NCBI GenBank assembly: GCA_014529385.2
Contig: CM043962.1
Location: 42,812,598 to 42,876,597, forward strand
Reading direction: 5' to 3'
Source of the DNA: Adiantum capillus-veneris
Lineage: Eukaryota > Streptophyta > Polypodiopsida > Polypodiales > Pteridaceae
DNA length: 64,000 nucleotides
Below the pieces are notes generated by a model. The model was not told where the DNA came from. It did no database searches and saw only the letters and a list, made by a program, of their open reading frames with translations. The translations under genes and the position numbers were made by a program. Shown piece by piece: positions 58,764 to 64,000 of this stretch (positions are counted from its first letter, which is position 1; each line of letters opens with the position of its first letter).

Positions 58764-58829
58764 TGATACAGGGTTGGACACTCCAAGCGAGAAATCAATA
58801 GCAACACAAGCTACAAAATCATTGAACTT

Positions 58830-58860
<31 letters not shown>

Positions 58861-59406
58861 ACATGGCACGGCGGAGTTCTGCACCCAGATGCATTGGCCC
58901 CAAAGGTTAGTGACCCTTTTGGTTTTTCTTTATTATTATGCTCGCAACAGTACAACTCTCGAGGGTCCTCTCTGCTCTCAGACTGTGCATCCAGATGCTC
59001 TACAGAGTGAGGCCCCAAGTGTCCTTATAAACATTACAAGAGATGCTCAAAAGTAGAGCCCCAAAAGCATCATGTTCAAAAGCACTTTACTCAAAAGCCC
59101 ACGAAAAATTGCCAGGTAATCAACCAACACAAAACGCGAAAATCCGTACAGGCTACCATGTGGCATTGTCATCACGTTTTACGAATGTCCGTATAGCGTG
59201 CGACGTCAAAATTTCCATAAAGCCTGCTATGTCATTATTTAGCGCGTTTTACGAAAACTTGTCCAGAGTTCAGGCTTTTGACTTTATTAGGGTTTTTATG
59301 CCCCTCGGCCGGTGCTTCTTGAGTTTAAAATTTTTGTATTCTGTTTCTCTTGTCCACTTGACCATTTCTCTTCTAGTTGGGCATGCCACGTCATCACTTT
59401 GTGACA
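58764..59406 (-). repeat. 5' LTR of family E
   Basis: 643 bp. In plus reading it begins TGATACAGGGTTGGACACTC and ends CACGTCATCACTTTGTGACA. Its outer end and bZIP-like box are nearly those of family A, and the GGCCCCAAAGG polyadenylation-region block is present in weaker form. It has (GA)n at 58831-58857. The matching 3' LTR was not found. Confidence 0.88.
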
Positions 59407-59560
59407 GTTCTCACGCTCTTCTTCCATTTCCTCGTCCACATACTTGTACTGCTCTTGTTCTTGATGATTAGGTATTGCTTCCATGTTTGATTGCTGCAGT
59501 TTTGTATTGGATTAATATGAGAAGAACAATTGTATGAGCTCTGATACCACTGAAACTAGT
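59407..59560 (-). other. Leader, primer site and gag start of another LTR element
   Basis: On the minus strand GTGGTATCAGAGC (59538-59550) is a further iMet primer site beside an LTR beginning TGAAACTAGTGAATCACC at 59551. About 65 nt downstream an ATG at 59484 opens MEAIPNHQEQEQYKYVDEEM, a plausible gag N-terminus, cut off at 59406 by family E. The class (copia or Ty3) cannot be told. Confidence 0.6.
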
Positions 59561-60574
59561 GAATCACCTTACAAGGTTGGAAAGTAATGCAACATCACAG
59601 AACTAAACCAAAAACAATAAATTGAACTTGTGGGTGACTACCATGGGTCTATACCTTGCACTTTCCTTTAAAGGTGAATCTGGGCTTATCTTGGATTCAT
59701 CTAGGTATATATATATGAACTTGGTATATCATTGTAGACAAGAGACATATAGTGAGTGAATTCCACTCTTAGATGCATTTTATTTTTTTATTTTTTATTT
59801 TGATGCATTGTCTGTTTTAGTGTGATTACATTCATAGATTTGATACAACTAGGGTCGCAATCTGAATATTGGTGGTACCTTGGCCTTGTTTTTACAGACA
59901 ATTGGCAAAAGCGCCAAAAGTGACTAAAATCAGTTTTTTTTAGTAGTGCTAGAAGTAGATGAAAACCATCTGATCAATAATCGGTGCTTAAAAGGGTGAA
60001 GTCATATGCTTTCATCATGTGGCACCCAAAAGCATCTCCCCAACATAAAATCAGCCACGTTGGCATCTCCGTACCCTATGCCACATCAGTAGGTTGTACA
60101 CCCCCGTGATTGGGGCCATGATTTACACCGTGTTTTCACGGGCAATTGTGCTCAGACTTGGGCGTTGGGTTTTGCTTCCGGCCAGCTTTTACTCTATTTG
60201 GTTGGCTTGTCCCTTGGTTAAGTCCATTCATGCTATGTCATCATGTTGTGACCTTCCCTTTCCCTCTTATGAAAAATTTCTCTCTAAATGACAAGAAAAG
60301 AGATGCTTTTGTTGCTGAAACGAAAGGAACAATAAAGGAAAAGGAAAATTCTTGAAGGAATCTTAAACCCACAAACCTTCCCACCCACCAAAGATTCCAA
60401 AGAACCTCGTCAGTGCACATTTTGTGGATAAATGGAGAAATGTTTCATTAAACGAGATCTCTCAAAGAATTTTTATATTTGAAATCAAAGGCAATTTCTA
60501 GAATCTAATAGCAAAAGAAGGCAAGGAAAAATCCAAAGAAGAAGGAACTACAAAGGTTGCTTACATTGGTTGTG

Positions 60575-60575
<1 letters not shown>
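59551..60575. other. Probable LTR and unassigned flank
   Basis: The LTR starting at 59551 extends right by an unknown length. The remainder to 60575 has no motif. Plus-strand frames at 60094-60355 are short and unremarkable. Confidence 0.35.

Positions 60576-60652
<77 letters not shown>
60576..60652. repeat. (CT)n microsatellite
   Basis: About 38 CT units, the longest simple repeat in the window. Unlike the arrays at 1.2, 9.1, 15.7 and 30.3 kb, it has no adjacent LINE 3' signature. Confidence 0.95.
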
Positions 60653-60655
<3 letters not shown>

Positions 60656-60800
60656 GTGATTGCACCGTCCACAGCCTGAGGCCGTGGTCAAGAGTGAGTG
60701 GGTGATAGTGGGACATCCTCTCACATATTTCACACTTCTCACACGACATGGAATTGTCCGGTTGTCTTGATTGATGTGCTACATGTGCTTTCAACTAATC

Positions 60801-63800
60801 TTTTTTTTTTTCCCCGAGAAAAAGATCCCTCTATTAGTTACTGAAAACTGCCCATAGGGCTACATCCACCTCTGCAAGAGAGGGCTACAACAAGCATGAT
60901 GGGGAGACTCTCCCAATGAAAAAACAGCATATATACAATGAGGCTAAATCAAGAGATGGGAGGAGGGAAGAGCCACACAAGTGGACAATAGTGCCATCTA
61001 GGCACCCCCTGGACTATGGTGTAGAAAGGCCGAGGGCGCCAGAGTCGAAGGAAAGCCTCGCGACGCTCCCGCATGCGGTCGGAGCTGCCTTGTAGTCCCT
61101 CAAGCTGTCCTCTGAGAGTATGGATCAGCTCTAGCCAAAAGTCACGAACAGTCTCTGCTGGTGGCACAGGGCGAGCCTCAAAGATGCGGAAACAGCGGGC
61201 CCGCCAGATGAACCAGAGAGCTAGGCCACTGATGAGCTCCCAACACTCCTCTCTCACTGCACCACTCCTGTGGAGTAAGCTCTGTAGCAGGCTGAAGTGT
61301 AGGTCGCCCCCCCCTACATCACTATCATCTTGCTGGTGGAAGATAGCTCAAACTGAAGTGCTGGGCCCGTGAGGGTGGACCAAGCCGCTGCCCCCCAAGT
61401 GTACTGTCGAGCCGTGGAGACTGGAGAGGGCAGGCATCAGCCGAAGAACTCGTAGCCACACCTGCTGGGCCGAGGAACAGTCCCAAAGACAGTGACGCTG
61501 ACTCTCCACCAACTGGTCACAGGCAGCACATGCGGCCGAGAGACCACTATGCACAAGCCAGCTCCCTACGGTTGTGGCTCTGTGTGCAACCAGCCATTGG
61601 AACAAAGTGACGCGCCTTGGTTGTCTGGAGTCCCACAGCCTCTGCCAAAAGGCTACCAAGAACTCGACTGTGAGGCCCTCCTCCTGCCAATGACGTGCTG
61701 CAGCGGGGCGGGCCTCTCTCTGTGCTGCAAGTATATGACGTCCAAGCCGAACAGTGTACTGAAAGAAGGGGACTCCTAGGCGGTCTGCAGAAGAGAAAGG
61801 GTCCCTCCATAGCCACTCACCAGGATCCCACTGTACTCGTGCCAATGGACAACACTCCCAAGCCCATAGCCTCCAGTGTCCAGTCTCAAGAGCTGCTGGG
61901 TCAGGGTCTATGACGCAAGTCCTCCCACAGATGCCCACAACTCAGATCCTCTAGAAACAACACTCTGCTATCTGCGGGGCCTCTACTGCAACTCGCTGTA
62001 ATCGTCCCCCACCCTGAAGCTCGAAGAACAGGGCTGGGACAGTCTCTGAGCAGGCCTTGACTGAAATGAGAACCTCCAGTCGTGTGAAGGCTCCCATCCA
62101 CCGGGGTGCTACTAGCTCGAGAGGCGTGAGCCACTAAGCTAGAACTGACTCTGAGATGTCCTGACACATGCTCTGCACCCCTCTCATGCCCTGTAGTAGC
62201 TGGACACCCTGCACCTCCTCAGACAAGCCTGTGAACTCAAGCCAGTCACCTAGAGAACGCGTTGGACCTGTTGCCATGGGACCCCAAGAAACATGAGGCC
62301 AACTCCCAACCAAGTGGCCTCTCTGAGTGCTAACCATGGGGTTCCAGATGAGGGGCTGCCGTAGGCGCTCCTCCGTGCACGTCAGCTGTCTCTGCTCTAG
62401 GCCACACCGTAAGAGCTCCCAAGATCGAAGCAGACTCACAGCGAATCGGTCCTCCAGTCTCCTACTCAAACCAACTCGGCGCAACTCTGTAAAGATCCAT
62501 CTGGTCGAAGGTTGCCAAGGGCCTCCTGACTGAGGCACCCTGGCACGAAGCCTCTGCAGCAAGAACTCCTTCCAGGGCTGCTCGCCTGGAAGAAGTCCTC
62601 TAACGACGAACTTCCCAAGAAGGGCTCTGCTCTGCTGTGCTAGATCAATGATCCCAAGCCCTCCCTGAGAACAAGGAAGTGTGATGACCGACCAAGCCAC
62701 CTTGGCTCGGGCAATCTGAGTGTCACGACCTGACCAAAGGAAGTTCCTGATCAGCCTCTCTACCTGGCTGATACAAGAACTCGAGAAGATCCAGCAAGAA
62801 GTGATGTACCACATAGTCGCCAACAACACCTGGTTGGCAACTACTACTCTACCAGCCATCGAAAGTCGTGCTGAGCTCCAATGTAACAGCTTTCTCCTGA
62901 TGGACAGGAGAAGAGGAGCAATCTGCTGCTCGGGGGACAAGTCCAAACCAACCTGACAACCCAAGTACCGAACTGCAGTCCCTGGAGGAATCCACCTGAA
63001 ACCCTCTCCTGGCATCCAATCTGGCACAGGAGCACTGCCAACAGTGTGCCCAATGCACAGTAGAAGGTCTCCAAAGCCTGCTCACATCTGTGTAGATTGG
63101 CCTCCTGGCCCTCTAAGTACAAGGCTGAGTCGTCGGCAAACTCACTGTCCAGAAGCTCATCTCCCCGTATAGGGAGTGCTAAGCCCCGCAGACCAACCTG
63201 CTGTGACACCAAAAATCTGCTCATCGCCTCCGCATAGGACAGAAAGAGAAAGGGGGCAAGAGGAAAACCCTGTCTGACAGATCGTGTGAGCATTAAGCGC
63301 TCACCTCTACCTCCTGCCAAAAGCACCTGACTGTGAGCCTGTCTGTACAAAGCTGACACCCCTCTGATCCAAGCATCTGAGAAACCCATCCTGCGTAGAG
63401 TGCCCTCTAGAAAGTCCCAGTCAACTCTGTCGTATGCCTCCTCAAAATCGAGAAGAAGAATCACAAGGTCCTCCCCACGGAGCCGTGCCAGGGCAGAAGC
63501 CTCCCAGAAAGTGAAGATGTTGTCAAGGATACTGCGTTCCTTGACAAAACCTGTCTGAGTCCCATGTATAAGGCTCTCCAAAAGTGGCTGAATCCTCAAA
63601 CTCAGAGCCTTGGCAAGAATTTTGTAGGCTGAGTTGAGGATGGTGATGGGGCGCCACTGTCGAATCTCATCCAAGGAGCCACCCTCCTTTGGAATGAGGT
63701 AAATCAAGCCCTCACTCATGCTATCCGGCATCACTCCTGTGTGCAGAATGTACTGAAAGGCACTACAAAGATCTGGGCCAAGCAAGTCCCAGTACTCCAA

Positions 63801-64000
63801 GAAGAAACTGGGAGTCAGCCCATCCTCACCTGGACAGCTACCACGAGGTAGGGCCCTAAGAGCCGTGTGCAGCTCCTCAAGCTGAAGAGACATCTCTAGT
63901 CTCTGGCGCATCTCCTCAGTCACAAGACAAGGCATCTGTGCCCAAACCTGCTCTCTGCATGCATCCTGCCGCTCTGACTGGGGCTCAGCCGACAGTAACT
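60801..64000 (-). mobile_element. LINE-3 with A-rich tail, runs off the window
   Basis: A minus-strand LINE with RT, C-terminal region and a 3' UTR ending in an A run (T run at 60801-60811 on the plus strand). It is of the plant L1-like type and differs from LINE-1 and LINE-2 in RT motifs and in having an A tail rather than (TC)n. The endonuclease and ORF1 lie beyond the right edge. Confidence 0.9.
60949..64000 (-). pseudogene. LINE-3 ORF2: reverse transcriptase, partial
   Basis: The RT frame is open from the window edge to about 62844: GSCPGEDGLTPSFF, IPKEGGSLDEIRQWRPITIL, TQTGFVKERSILDNI, DFEEAYDRVDWDFL, VRQGFPLAPFLF and catalytic EFADDSALYLEG. A frameshift near 63020 leads to the RT thumb (VRYLGCQVGLDL, LSMAGRVVVANQVL, FLWSGRD, 62134-63027). 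The same frame then has stops near 62134 and 61348, with the zinc-binding region between (LFQWLVAHRATT, CAACDQLVESQRHCLWDCSS). A C-terminal WFIWRARCFRIFE segment ends at 60949. Two stops and one shift make it defective, though most motifs are intact. The N-terminal endonuclease is outside the window. Confidence 0.92.

Noticed and set aside
60576-60652. (CT)n at 60.6 kb as another LINE 3' tail
   Set aside because: Neither flank shows the LINE 3' signature; the nearby LINE-3 ends in an A run at 60801 and is a different lineage.

Overview
The window is nuclear DNA of a land plant with a large, repeat-rich genome. The signs are a decayed CACTA (En/Spm-type) transposase, Ty1/copia fragments, Ty3 elements with chromodomains and initiator-tRNA-Met primer sites, APE-type LINEs, a Mutator-like MITE, AAACCCTAA (telobox) motifs inside LTRs and many long (GA)n/(CT)n arrays. 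The sequence does not fix the species; the overall style would suit a fern or another seed-free plant as well as a seed plant. I see no convincing host gene, rRNA gene or functional tRNA gene. Essentially every coding trace belongs to a mobile element.

Layout. 1-9.1 kb is AT-rich and old: a LINE tail, a 194-bp tandem duplication, a CACTA transposase pseudogene (minus), a copia pol pseudogene (minus) and an inverted scrap of another copia with its LTR start. 9.2-13.9 kb is a nearly complete LINE (LINE-1, minus) with ORF1 and ORF2, sitting between two (GA)n arrays. 15.7-26.1 kb is a second LINE (LINE-2, minus) split by a complete Ty3 chromovirus (family A, plus, 18841-25543, TSD TCAGT). 26.5-28.8 kb is a copia scrap split by a solo LTR of family B (TSD GGACA), which is itself split by a solo LTR of family A (TSD TCACG). 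28.8-39.6 kb is a small non-autonomous LTR element (family C). Its 5' LTR received a truncated LINE inside its (CT)n tract and then a complete Ty3 element of family B (minus, 30314-38023, TSD GTAAC). 41-43 kb holds a Ty3 gag fragment and a copia gag fragment. 43.9-44.2 kb is a 315-bp MITE with a tRNA-like core. 44.9-49.9 kb is an internally deleted family B element (TSD GAGAC). 52.6-55.7 kb is a compact non-autonomous LTR element (family D, TSD GTAAC) inside an older Ty3 gag. 56.8-59.4 kb is a gag-only relative of family A (family E). 60.8 kb to the end is a third LINE (LINE-3, minus) with an A-rich tail that runs off the window.

How the parts relate. Families A, D and E share LTR motifs, a bZIP-like CCACGTCATCA box and, between D and E, a leader hairpin. 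Families B and C share LTR architecture. Exact target-site duplications allow insertion order to be read at several places. The most interesting signals are: LINE 3' ends that finish in (TC)n rather than poly(A), with two copies embedded in (GA/CT)n; telobox arrays carried by LTRs; triplicated hairpin modules in family D; the tRNA-like MITE; and an Asp-Pro-Gly protease triplet shared by two family B copies.
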